Part shown: one piece after another, positions 1 to 5,149 of the stretch
Layout: every line of letters begins with the position of its first letter
How positions within the stretch are numbered: position 1 is the first letter of the stretch
Assembly (NCBI GenBank): GCA_014379275.1
Contig: JACMMA010000522.1
Span: 1-5,149, forward strand
Direction: 5' to 3'
Length of the DNA stretch: 5,149 nucleotides
Source: Armatimonadota bacterium
GTDB taxonomy: Bacteria; Armatimonadota; Armatimonadia; Armatimonadales; Armatimonadaceae
Made by a program: the position numbers and the translations under genes
The notes under the pieces: generated by a model
The model's input: only the letters and a program-made list of their open reading frames with translations
Told to the model about the DNA's origin: nothing
Databases searched by the model: none

Positions 1-606
1 GCCGATGCCGTCCGCCCGGGACGCTTCCACCTCGTCAATACAGCACCCACTGATGGTGAGTAGTTGCTTGCCGTGGTTCGGAACGTCGATCACGGAGTTG
101 TCCACGCGGAACTTGACCTCTCCCATCGGCGACACCACGAAGGTCCGGCGCATCCCCAAGCCGACCCCGAACTGGTTGGCGAGCATGCCGCCGCCGTCGA
201 GCAGGATCGGGAACGGCAACTTGTTCGCGGCATGCAGTTGCCGAGCGGCTTCGCCCGTGTCGGACGAGATCACCATCACCTTCGCGCCGGCCATGTTGAA
301 GTCGGGTTCCGTTCGGGCGAGCGAGCGAACCTGCGCCAGCGTTTCCGGGCTACCGAGATCCGGTACGAAAACCAGGAACACGGCGCGCCCCCGGTAGTCA
401 GCGAGGTGCATCGTACGTCCGTCGTGCGTCGGCAATGTGAAGTCAGGTGCCTGCGTACCTGTGGAGACGATCGAGAGTGCCGGAGCCGCCGGGATGCCGC
501 GACCGGACCCGGAAAGCATCAGCCCCGCGAACGTCACCGGACCGGCTATCGCAATCAGTGCCCCCGCGACATAGGCCGCTATTCGTATCTTCGGAATGTT
601 CGCCAT
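1..606 (-). CDS. Membrane-anchored peroxiredoxin-like (AhpC/TSA fold) protein lacking the peroxidatic cysteine; C-terminus cut by window edge
   Basis: The frame is open from an ATG at 606-604 to the left edge (202 codons, no stop), so the C-terminus is missing. Residues 1-8 are short and basic, and about 9-31 are hydrophobic, giving an uncleaved anchor or signal peptide; the rest should face the periplasm or outside. From residue 50 it follows the AhpC/TSA-Bcp-TlpA plan: an APDFTLP entry (53-59), DGRTMHLADYRGR (62-74), a VFLVFVP strand (76-82), FPILLDGGG (132-140) followed by ANQFGV, then RRTFVVSPMGE (153-163). Peroxiredoxins carry P-x3-T-x2-C; here P82, S86 and T89 fill those places, so the peroxidatic Cys is Thr (codon at 340-342). 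The only cysteines seen are C188-C189. Peroxidase activity by the usual route is therefore unlikely; a binding, structural or altered redox role is inference. The start lies 9 nt after the upstream stop, with no clear Shine-Dalgarno, suggesting translational coupling. Fold confidence is high, function unknown. Confidence 0.85.
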   Translation of the reverse strand, partial: MANIPKIRIAAYVAGALIAIAGPVTFAGLMLSGSGRGIPAAPALSIVSTGTQAPDFTLPTHDGRTMHLADYRGRAVFLVFVPDLGSPETLAQVRSLARTEPDFNMAGAKVMVISSDTGEAARQLHAANKLPFPILLDGGGMLANQFGVGLGMRRTFVVSPMGEVKFRVDNSVIDVPNHGKQLLTISGCCIDEVEASRADGIG

Positions 607-615
607 GATTGTGTT

Positions 616-1050
616 TCAATAATAATGCCCGCTACCCAGATTGGGATGGTGCACCGGGTAGCCGTCGCCGTCCGTTCCTCTCGGCAGTGAACGGGGCGGG
701 CCGAATTGCCCGCGTTTCGCGACAAGATGATCCGCCCCCCGGTACAGGAAGGCTACCAGGAGTGCGTTCCCTAAAACGAGATAGAGTTGTGTGACTGATA
801 GCAACGTGTCCTCATTCGAGAACGGTTGCCCACCCGCGAGAGTTCGTAACCCGTAGCACGCCGCGACAATGCCGCCGTGGCAAAACAGGGTCAGCCGCGC
901 CGACTGGGTGACGCGATCCCTGTATTTGTGTGCGAGGAAAGAATCCCACCCGCCGTAGTCGTGCAGGATATACAGCCACGCCACCCCGATCAGGCTGATG
1001 ACTCCGACCACGTTCGGCAGGACGAAATTCCATAGCAAAGTCTGGCTCAT
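616..1050 (-). CDS. Small three-helix membrane protein, unknown function
   Basis: This 144-residue protein is not recognised as a named family. Three hydrophobic stretches look like membrane helices: about residues 9-29, 53-72 and 83-103. A loop containing HDYGGWDSFLAHKYRDR separates the first two. The tail from about 104 is polar and Gly/Pro/His-rich, ending in HHPNLGSGHYY, and probably lies on one face of the membrane. Two cysteines (C57, C65) fall in or near the second helix. The ATG at 1050 is supported by a GGAGAGGG ribosome-binding site (1061-1068) ten nt upstream. It is the middle gene of a leftward set: 30 nt after the desaturase-like gene and 9 nt before the peroxiredoxin-like gene, so co-transcription is very likely. 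A role beside those two, such as membrane scaffold or electron carrier partner, is only inference; no haem or Fe-S motif is evident. Confidence 0.82.
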   Translation of the reverse strand: MSQTLLWNFVLPNVVGVISLIGVAWLYILHDYGGWDSFLAHKYRDRVTQSARLTLFCHGGIVAACYGLRTLAGGQPFSNEDTLLSVTQLYLVLGNALLVAFLYRGADHLVAKRGQFGPPRSLPRGTDGDGYPVHHPNLGSGHYY

Positions 1051-1060
1051 GTTCGTTCGA

Positions 1061-1068
1061 CCCTCTCC
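1061..1068 (-). promoter_or_regulatory. Shine-Dalgarno site for the small membrane protein
   Basis: Read on the minus strand this is GGAGAGGG, ten nt before the ATG at 1050. It lies in the 30-nt gap after the desaturase-like stop codon and fixes the start of the downstream membrane protein. Confidence 0.6.
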
Positions 1069-1080
1069 GCCCCCGCACGG

Positions 1081-1848
1081 TTACCCGTCGATCGAACCTC
1101 GCACCAGCCGCCGCGCCGCTTCCGGGTCGGGTTGGGTCGCCGCGATGACCTCGATCGCCTCGCTCACCTTATCCGCATGCCGCCTGGCGATGATCGCGAG
1201 CGACTGGCTGAAGAACCCTTTTTGCGTCCCTTCGTCGGTCAAGATGTAGTCGCTCAGCGCGACGAGCGCGGTGTCCTGCTCTGCCTCTGCGGCGCGGCGC
1301 AAATCGCGGTAGCGTGTTTCCTCTTGCGTTTCGTACAGGATCGCGTCCACGAAGAGCGCGATGGCGTCCGTAGAGGCGGCTTGCCAGCGGTGGGTACCGA
1401 GCACTTCCGCCCCCCGATTTTGCAACTCCTCGTCGGTAAATAAGCCGCGCCGGGTCAGCCACTCTCCGAGGGCGAGCAGATGCTTACCCTCCTCGTAACA
1501 CCAGTGCGTCACGTACCAGGTGCGTCCGCGAGACGAGCGGGTGTGCATCAAAAGGGTGGTCATGTAGTCCGGCAGAAAGAGTTCCGCGCTGTAGCAGGTC
1601 AGCACCGCACTCACCAATTCCTCGCCCGGTTCTTTCGTATACGACGTTTCCCAGGGTATCGTGTCCCAGACATTCCACTGCCGCGCTTCGGCATCGGCGA
1701 AGTAAGCGCGATACAGGGAATACAGATCGGCTTCGGTGTCGTTGTCGAGGCGTGCGGCGGTGGGGTTGAAGGGTGTCGGTTCGCTCAAAAAAACCTGCTG
1801 TTCCCGGCGTGACGACCAACGTCGCGCCGTAATGGTACTACGTTTCAT
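1081..1848 (-). CDS. Acyl-ACP desaturase-like ferritin-fold protein (255 aa) with one altered metal-ligand motif
   Basis: The family (soluble fatty acid desaturase type 2, plant stearoyl-ACP desaturase and mycobacterial DesA) uses a di-iron centre bound by one Glu plus an EExxH motif on one helix pair and one Glu plus a DExxH motif on the other. Visible here are E89 in SAELFLPDY, E119-E120-x-x-H123 in YEEGKH, E176 in YETQEETRY, and D205-E206 in TDEGTQKG. The last motif should read DExxH but has Q209 (codon 1222-1224) in place of His, so the second iron site is altered. The E89-to-E120 spacing of 31 fits the compact bacterial members. At 255 residues it is shorter than the plant enzymes (over 360 residues). 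No signal peptide or membrane segment is seen, so it is probably cytoplasmic. The ATG at 1848 was chosen: a G-run lies just upstream, while an in-frame TTG at 1875 adds only nine unremarkable residues. It is the first gene of a three-gene leftward operon. The true substrate, or whether it desaturates at all, is open; another ferritin-like oxidase is possible. Confidence 0.75.
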   Translation of the reverse strand: MKRSTITARRWSSRREQQVFLSEPTPFNPTAARLDNDTEADLYSLYRAYFADAEARQWNVWDTIPWETSYTKEPGEELVSAVLTCYSAELFLPDYMTTLLMHTRSSRGRTWYVTHWCYEEGKHLLALGEWLTRRGLFTDEELQNRGAEVLGTHRWQAASTDAIALFVDAILYETQEETRYRDLRRAAEAEQDTALVALSDYILTDEGTQKGFFSQSLAIIARRHADKVSEAIEVIAATQPDPEAARRLVRGSIDG

Positions 1849-1933
1849 CGTACCCCCGCGATACACTGGGTGCAATGCGCCAGCACGTTTTACCGACCCC
1901 GCCGAAAACGCATTTCGTAATAACGATTATCCG
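1849..1933. promoter_or_regulatory. Divergent intergenic region between desaturase-like operon and yqeG-like gene
   Basis: This 85-nt spacer lies between two start codons pointing away from each other, so it should carry the promoters for the leftward three-gene operon and the rightward HAD phosphatase gene. The right end (about 1911-1933) is AT-rich compared with the surroundings and contains a near-palindrome, CGTAATAACG, at 1916-1925. I could not find a convincing -35/-10 pair on either strand. The promoter role comes from gene layout only. Confidence 0.4.
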
Positions 1934-2458
1934 ATGCTAAACCGCCTGTCACAGCTACTAACTCCCTCGCTTCTGGTGCGGCATGTCACCGAAGTTCCCG
2001 TGTCATTATTCACCGCCCGCGGGATCCGTGCCGTGGTGACCGACCTGGATAATACACTTTTGCCGTGGCACGCCGACGAGGAAGCTACCCCGGAGGTTCT
2101 CGCCTGGCTCGCCGGGTTACGCGATGCGGGGATAGGGGTATGTCTCGCATCCAACACGCGCCGGCTGCCGCGTCTGGAGCGGATAGCGAAAGGCTGGGGC
2201 ATCGCGCACGTACCGCGCACCGCGAACAAACCGGGAACGGCGGGGCTGCTTCATGCGCTGACGCTACTGGGCGCGCGACGGGAAGAGTCGGCGATGATCG
2301 GGGATCAACTGTTCACCGATATCCTGGGCGGGAATAGGCTCGGCATGTTCACAGTGTTGGTGAACCCGCTCTCCGAACAGGAGTTCGTCGGTACACGCTA
2401 TATCTCACGCAACCTGGAGCGGTTAGTGCTACGCGGCGACCGGGCGCGACCGCGATAG
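1934..2458 (+). CDS. yqeG: YqeG-family HAD IIIA-type phosphatase
   Basis: This is a 174-residue haloacid dehalogenase-superfamily protein of the YqeG type, matching the family's usual length of about 170. All four HAD motifs are present: motif I DLDNT (37-41) with nucleophile D37 and acid/base D39; motif II S73 in ASNT; motif III K99 in NKPG; and motif IV GDQLFTD (123-129) with D124 and D129 for magnesium. The following LGGNRLGMFTVLV (131-143) is the YqeG-type signature. There is no large cap domain, as expected for subclass IIIA. It is a cytoplasmic magnesium-dependent phosphatase; known relatives include phosphatidylglycerophosphate phosphatases (mitochondrial Gep4 and its plant and cyanobacterial counterparts), so a phospholipid substrate is plausible but not shown here. 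The start at 1934 matches the usual N-terminus; no clear Shine-Dalgarno precedes it. It is transcribed alone, divergent from the desaturase-like operon and convergent with the lipoprotein gene, whose end is 76 nt away. Confidence 0.93.
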   Translation: MLNRLSQLLTPSLLVRHVTEVPVSLFTARGIRAVVTDLDNTLLPWHADEEATPEVLAWLAGLRDAGIGVCLASNTRRLPRLERIAKGWGIAHVPRTANKPGTAGLLHALTLLGARREESAMIGDQLFTDILGGNRLGMFTVLVNPLSEQEFVGTRYISRNLERLVLRGDRARPR

Positions 2459-2519
2459 TTACGCCGCCGCGGCCCCCCAGCCCTCAATCCTGGGGGAGCC
2501 GGAGGGGAGGCGACGTAAC
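2458..2519. terminator. Long imperfect hairpin between convergent genes (possible bidirectional terminator)
   Basis: An inverted repeat almost fills the gap after the yqeG-like stop. The outer arms GTTACGCCGCC (2458-2468) and GGCGACGTAAC (2509-2519) match at 10 of 11 positions. The inner arms CCCCCAG (2474-2480) and CTGGGGG (2490-2496) match fully around a nine-nt loop. Partial pairing is possible in between, with extra unpaired bases on the right arm. It lies between converging genes, where a shared terminator is expected, but neither strand shows a T-run after the stem, so this is not a textbook Rho-independent terminator. It could be a stability hairpin or a dispersed palindromic repeat instead. 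Confidence 0.55.
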
Positions 2520-2534
2520 CTGACAACTCGGGAC

Positions 2535-4334
2535 CTACGGCGCCTCGGAAGGCTCCGGCTTCGGGGCTTCCTTCGCGTCCGTTTTTCCCTCGCTCGTCTC
2601 TACTCCGCCGCTGCCTTTGACGCCGTCGCCGCCCTTTACCATGTCCGCGTCCGACTTCGCGCTGTCTTTCCCGCCCCGGACCGTTTTCTTTGCGACAACT
2701 TCCTTTTCCGGTGCAGGGCGTAGTTCGAGGCGGGTCGCGGAGATCGCCCCCCCGGAGTACGTTCCGACCACGTGCACGGCGTAATTGTCCGGGTCTTTCG
2801 CCGCCGTCATCAGGTCCGCGAGTGTGATGGATTTCCCGTCTTTGTCGCGGCAGATGGTGGCGACAGATGTGTTTACAGTCCATGCTTTACCGGCGGCGGG
2901 CGGGACGATGCCGTCCCACTCTACGAGCGGCGCAGTGACCGTGAGCGACTTCTCAGTGACCGTTTTCGCGAGCGCCGTGAGTGACGTTTCGCGGGGTGTT
3001 TTATCGTCCTGCGTCCCGGCAAGGCGCACCCGGCTGGCGGTCAAAACGCCGGTCGTCGGTTCGTACTCGCCCTCCGCCTCGGCGTACTCCCCCGCACCCG
3101 CTTTCTTCAGCGCGGTGAAGAACTCATCCCTGGTCACGGGCAGACCGCTCACGGAGCGCAAGACCGCTCCCTCGCCCAGGGTCACGGTGATCTCGGCATA
3201 AGCAGGGTCGACCCGTAGCGTGTCTTTGACGGCGACCGTGAAGGTGCCGCCTTCGGAATTAGCGTTAGACGCCGTACCGGTTACCGACGCGATGTCACCC
3301 GGCTTTTCTCCTTCCGCAAGCACAGCAACCGACTCGGCGAGGATACGTTTCGTGGACGGTTGCAAACGTCCGCGCACCGCGACCCGTGCCCCGTCCGTGA
3401 GTGCCGGGGACGGTTTGCCGTCGGCGCGATAGAACGGCGCCGAGGAACGGAGCCAGACAAGGAAGTTCTCGCCGCGTGCGCCCGCATCCGGGGTCAGGGC
3501 GAAAACGCGCTCCGGACCGTCGCCACCTGCCGTGGCTTCGGACACGGTCCCGACGAACATCGCTGACTCCTGACGCGCCGGGTCGGTGCTGATCCCACCC
3601 CGCGCTTCGCGCACGCTGGGCGTGACCCGCCCGTCGGCGAACACGAACGCCGACCGGTCGAACGCGAGAATCAGATCCTCCTTGCCGTTGCCGAGGTCGC
3701 GGGGGCGGTCGATCAAAACGGTGAGGACACGCCGTCCTTCGTCGTCGCGGCCGACGGCGTCATCGATCGGGGTCGGCTTGCCGGACGTTTCGCCGCGCTT
3801 GAGGAAGGTGATGCTGTTTCCGAGCGTGATACGCGCCCGTTTATATGTTTTCTTGCCAGTAACGCCCGGTGCGGGAATGCCGCCCAGAAGCGCGAGACGT
3901 TCCCCGGTCGCGTCGCGCAGTGTCGCGAGGTCAACGACCCGCCCCGCATCGTTCGCCCAGACGGGAAATGCCTGATCATCGGCGGAAACCAACTCGACCT
4001 TGTGCACGGTGACGAACACATGCGCGTATTCGGTCGCGCCGGTCGTATTCTCGGTGCGGGCGAGGGTGGCCGGTTTTTCCGTCGCGCCTGCCGTCTTGCT
4101 TTTCTGCGCGATATAATCTGTCACGAACAGGCCGAACCGCTTCGCCGGTAGCACGGAACTTATAACAGATTTGGTATTGCCTGTCCCGGTAGTGTCGCCG
4201 GAGGAGCGCGAACCCAGCGAAGGGGAGCTCAGACTTTGCCCGGTTCCCGCGCCACATCCGCTCAAACAGAACTGGCATAAAGCCACGCTAGCAAAAATGC
4301 CTATAATAGATAAAGCCTGTTGTCTGTTTTGCAT
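2535..4334 (-). CDS. Secreted lipoprotein with DUF4382-like domain, DUF5666-like repeats and charged tail
   Basis: This 599-residue protein starts with a lipoprotein signal: MQNRQQ, a hydrophobic run (about 7-25), then the lipobox LSGC with lipidated C27. A Gly/Ser/Thr linker (28-56) follows. Residues about 67-244 resemble DUF4382: a GLFVTDYIA opening, HVFVTVHKVELVSAD (105-119), WANDAGRVVDLATLR, YKRARITLG (164-172) and DRSAFVFADGRV. Next come about three DUF5666-like beta units beginning near 258 (FVGTV), 348 (SVTGT) and 455 (KTVTEKSLTV), ending around RGRLQ, EGEYEPTTG and VVGTYSGG; these are OB-like repeats of unknown function. The last 57 residues are rich in Lys, Glu, Gly and Ser and probably disordered. 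The ATG at 4334 sits 12 nt behind AGGAGA; an in-frame TTG at 4343 is a closer alternative. A longer start at 4451 is ruled out by the promoter at 4409-4438 and by the signal peptide. Function is unknown; an envelope-anchored structural or binding role is inference. Confidence 0.88.
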   Translation of the reverse strand: MQNRQQALSIIGIFASVALCQFCLSGCGAGTGQSLSSPSLGSRSSGDTTGTGNTKSVISSVLPAKRFGLFVTDYIAQKSKTAGATEKPATLARTENTTGATEYAHVFVTVHKVELVSADDQAFPVWANDAGRVVDLATLRDATGERLALLGGIPAPGVTGKKTYKRARITLGNSITFLKRGETSGKPTPIDDAVGRDDEGRRVLTVLIDRPRDLGNGKEDLILAFDRSAFVFADGRVTPSVREARGGISTDPARQESAMFVGTVSEATAGGDGPERVFALTPDAGARGENFLVWLRSSAPFYRADGKPSPALTDGARVAVRGRLQPSTKRILAESVAVLAEGEKPGDIASVTGTASNANSEGGTFTVAVKDTLRVDPAYAEITVTLGEGAVLRSVSGLPVTRDEFFTALKKAGAGEYAEAEGEYEPTTGVLTASRVRLAGTQDDKTPRETSLTALAKTVTEKSLTVTAPLVEWDGIVPPAAGKAWTVNTSVATICRDKDGKSITLADLMTAAKDPDNYAVHVVGTYSGGAISATRLELRPAPEKEVVAKKTVRGGKDSAKSDADMVKGGDGVKGSGGVETSEGKTDAKEAPKPEPSEAP

Positions 4335-4344
4335 CGAAAGCAAT

Positions 4345-4350
4345 GGTCTC
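4345..4350 (-). promoter_or_regulatory. Probable Shine-Dalgarno of the lipoprotein gene
   Basis: On the minus strand this region reads AGGAGA and is the best ribosome-binding match upstream of the lipoprotein. It lies about 10-12 nt before the ATG at 4334 and 1-3 nt before an in-frame TTG at 4343. The spacing is slightly long for the ATG and too short for the TTG, so the ATG is preferred. Confidence 0.45.
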
Positions 4351-4408
4351 CTGATCAATACGGGGCGCGGCGGCATTTCGCCGAAGCGCAGGAAAAACAT
4401 ACTCCGGC

Positions 4409-4438
4409 ATTGTATCAAATAGGTATAGCGATTCTCAA
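4409..4438 (-). promoter_or_regulatory. Sigma70-type promoter for the lipoprotein gene
   Basis: On the minus strand a -35 box TTGAGA (4433-4438) and a -10 box TACAAT (4409-4414) each match the consensus at five of six positions, with an 18-nt spacer. Transcription would begin near 4402 and leave a leader of roughly 65-70 nt before the ATG at 4334. It lies in the AT-richer part of the 123-nt divergent gap (4335-4457). I found no comparably good promoter for the rightward ATPase gene in the same gap. Confidence 0.6.
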
Positions 4439-4457
4439 GCCGCATGCACAAACAATT

Positions 4458-5149
4458 ATGACAGTTACGGAACTAGAACAGGCGCAAAGTCCCCTGGGCG
4501 AGATTTGCGTCAAACTCGGTAAGATCACGGACGCTCAACTCGATGAGGTCGTCGCCCAGCAGCGGCAGACCGGGCAACGGATCGGCGATATTCTGCGCGA
4601 TCGGGGGATGGTGAACGCCCGCGACATCGCGGAGGCGATGGCGGTGCAACTGGCGGTACCGTTCCACGACCTGGAAGCCTACCCCGCCGACCCCCTCGTC
4701 GCACAACTGTTGCCGTCGCAAGCCGCGCTGACCTTTGTCATGCTCCCCGTGAGTCGGAGCGGTGACAAACTGCGCATCGCGATGCTGAACCCGGCGGACA
4801 CGGAAGCTCTCGGAGTCGTCTCGCGGTTGACCGGTCTCACACCAGAGCCGGTTCTCGGAGAAGGCAACCTGCTTCGCCGTGCTTTGGGCGCGCTTTATGG
4901 CGACACCGACAAGCAGGACGGCACCGCGCGTCTGCTTTCCACTTTATTCCCCGGTGCGTTCGGCGAGGGCGATGACGACGCGGTGGGCTCGGTCGCGTTG
5001 CCGCAGTCTTCGGTCACGCTGGTGCGGTCGGCGATCGAAAGTCTGAGCGGGGCGTCTAATCCGGAAGCGGTCGAGCAGGCGGCAAGGGCGATGCTTTCTG
5101 CTCTGCTAGACGAAGCCGTACAGATCGGGGCGACGGCTCTTTCCATCGA
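4458..5149 (+). CDS. GspE/PilB-family assembly ATPase, N-terminal part with MshEN domain (truncated by window edge)
   Basis: The frame is open from the ATG at 4458 to the right edge (230 codons plus two bases), so the catalytic half with Walker A and B lies outside the window. Residues 12-35 and 41-64 form two tandem MshEN motifs of the form RLGxxL-x10-LxxxLxxQ, each 24 long and separated by exactly five residues (36-40), the arrangement that binds c-di-GMP in MshE. The first begins PLGEIC, so Pro12 replaces the Arg; the second begins RIGDIL. Then comes the type II secretion ATPase N-domain pattern: VPFHDLEAYPADP, LLPSQAAL, LPVSRSGDKLRIAMLNPADTEAL, LTGLTPEPVL and RRALGALYG (about 67-148). After a 70-residue acidic stretch the visible end reads EAVQIGATALSI, where relatives have ASDIHIE. 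It is a cytoplasmic motor for type IV pilus or type II secretion. No Shine-Dalgarno is seen. The specific gene name (gspE, pilB) cannot be settled from this part. Confidence 0.85.
   Translation, partial: MTVTELEQAQSPLGEICVKLGKITDAQLDEVVAQQRQTGQRIGDILRDRGMVNARDIAEAMAVQLAVPFHDLEAYPADPLVAQLLPSQAALTFVMLPVSRSGDKLRIAMLNPADTEALGVVSRLTGLTPEPVLGEGNLLRRALGALYGDTDKQDGTARLLSTLFPGAFGEGDDDAVGSVALPQSSVTLVRSAIESLSGASNPEAVEQAARAMLSALLDEAVQIGATALSI

Noticed and set aside
64..690. 208-codon open frame on the plus strand
   Set aside because: It lies antisense to the peroxiredoxin-like gene and the end of the membrane protein gene. Its translation is Arg/His-rich with no family pattern, typical of a shadow frame in GC-rich DNA.
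1484..1819. 111-codon minus-strand open frame inside the desaturase-like gene
   Set aside because: Its translation is low-information and Arg-rich, whereas the overlapping frame carries the EExxH motif and family pattern.
1849..1875. TTG start at 1875 for the desaturase-like gene
   Set aside because: It adds nine residues with no family support; the ATG at 1848 has a G-run just upstream.
1736..1933. Upstream in-frame extension of the yqeG-like gene
   Set aside because: The extension runs antisense through the desaturase-like start and bears no YqeG similarity; the family N-terminus fits the ATG at 1934.
1927..1952. Minus-strand GATAAT (-10) with GTGACA (-35) near the yqeG-like start
   Set aside because: The spacer is only 14 nt, too short for a sigma70 promoter.
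2398..2883. 161-codon minus-strand open frame
   Set aside because: It overlaps the lipoprotein C-terminus and yqeG-like end in another frame, giving Arg/Gly-rich junk; the hairpin also lies inside it.
2785..3201. 138-codon plus-strand open frame
   Set aside because: It is antisense to the beta-repeat part of the lipoprotein and shows no recognisable motif.
3586..3975. 129-codon plus-strand open frame
   Set aside because: It is antisense to the DUF4382-like domain, with an Arg/Ser/Pro-rich composition expected of a shadow frame.
4335..4451. 39-residue N-terminal extension of the lipoprotein from an ATG at 4451
   Set aside because: It would place the start upstream of the best promoter and bury the lipoprotein signal peptide inside the protein.
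4473..5146. Minus-strand open frames of 62-83 codons opposite the ATPase
   Set aside because: They lie antisense to a clear MshEN/T2SSE N-domain frame and carry no motifs of their own.

Overview
The window reads as a GC-rich bacterial chromosome segment with six protein genes, two of them cut by the window edges. I see no RNA genes, mobile elements, phage genes or CRISPR repeats. The combination of a YqeG-type HAD phosphatase, a GspE/PilB-type assembly ATPase with an MshEN domain, a DUF4382-like lipoprotein and a bacterial acyl-ACP desaturase relative suggests a free-living bacterium, perhaps Armatimonadota or another Terrabacteria-type lineage. That placement is a low-confidence guess from gene content.

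Left region (1-1848, minus strand): three genes run leftward in what looks like one operon. They are a ferritin-like acyl-ACP desaturase relative, a small three-helix membrane protein 30 nt behind it, and a membrane-anchored peroxiredoxin-fold protein 9 nt behind that, which runs off the left edge. Two of the three depart from their families at metal or catalytic positions: the desaturase has Gln where the second-helix-pair His ligand is expected, and the peroxiredoxin-like protein has Thr where the peroxidatic Cys is expected.

Middle region (1849-2534): an 85-nt divergent spacer separates the operon from a rightward yqeG-like HAD phosphatase gene. A long imperfect hairpin fills the 76-nt gap between this gene and the convergent lipoprotein gene.

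Right region (2535-5149): a 599-residue lipoprotein with a DUF4382-like domain, about three DUF5666-like beta repeats and a charged tail is read leftward. It sits behind a good sigma70-type promoter in a 123-nt divergent spacer. The rightward gene on the other side of that spacer is the N-terminal part of a type II secretion/type IV pilus assembly ATPase homologue, whose tandem MshEN motifs (the c-di-GMP binding module in MshE) are visible with exact spacing but with Pro in place of the first Arg.

No complete novel system can be demonstrated here. The best lead is the desaturase-like / membrane protein / Cys-less peroxiredoxin operon.
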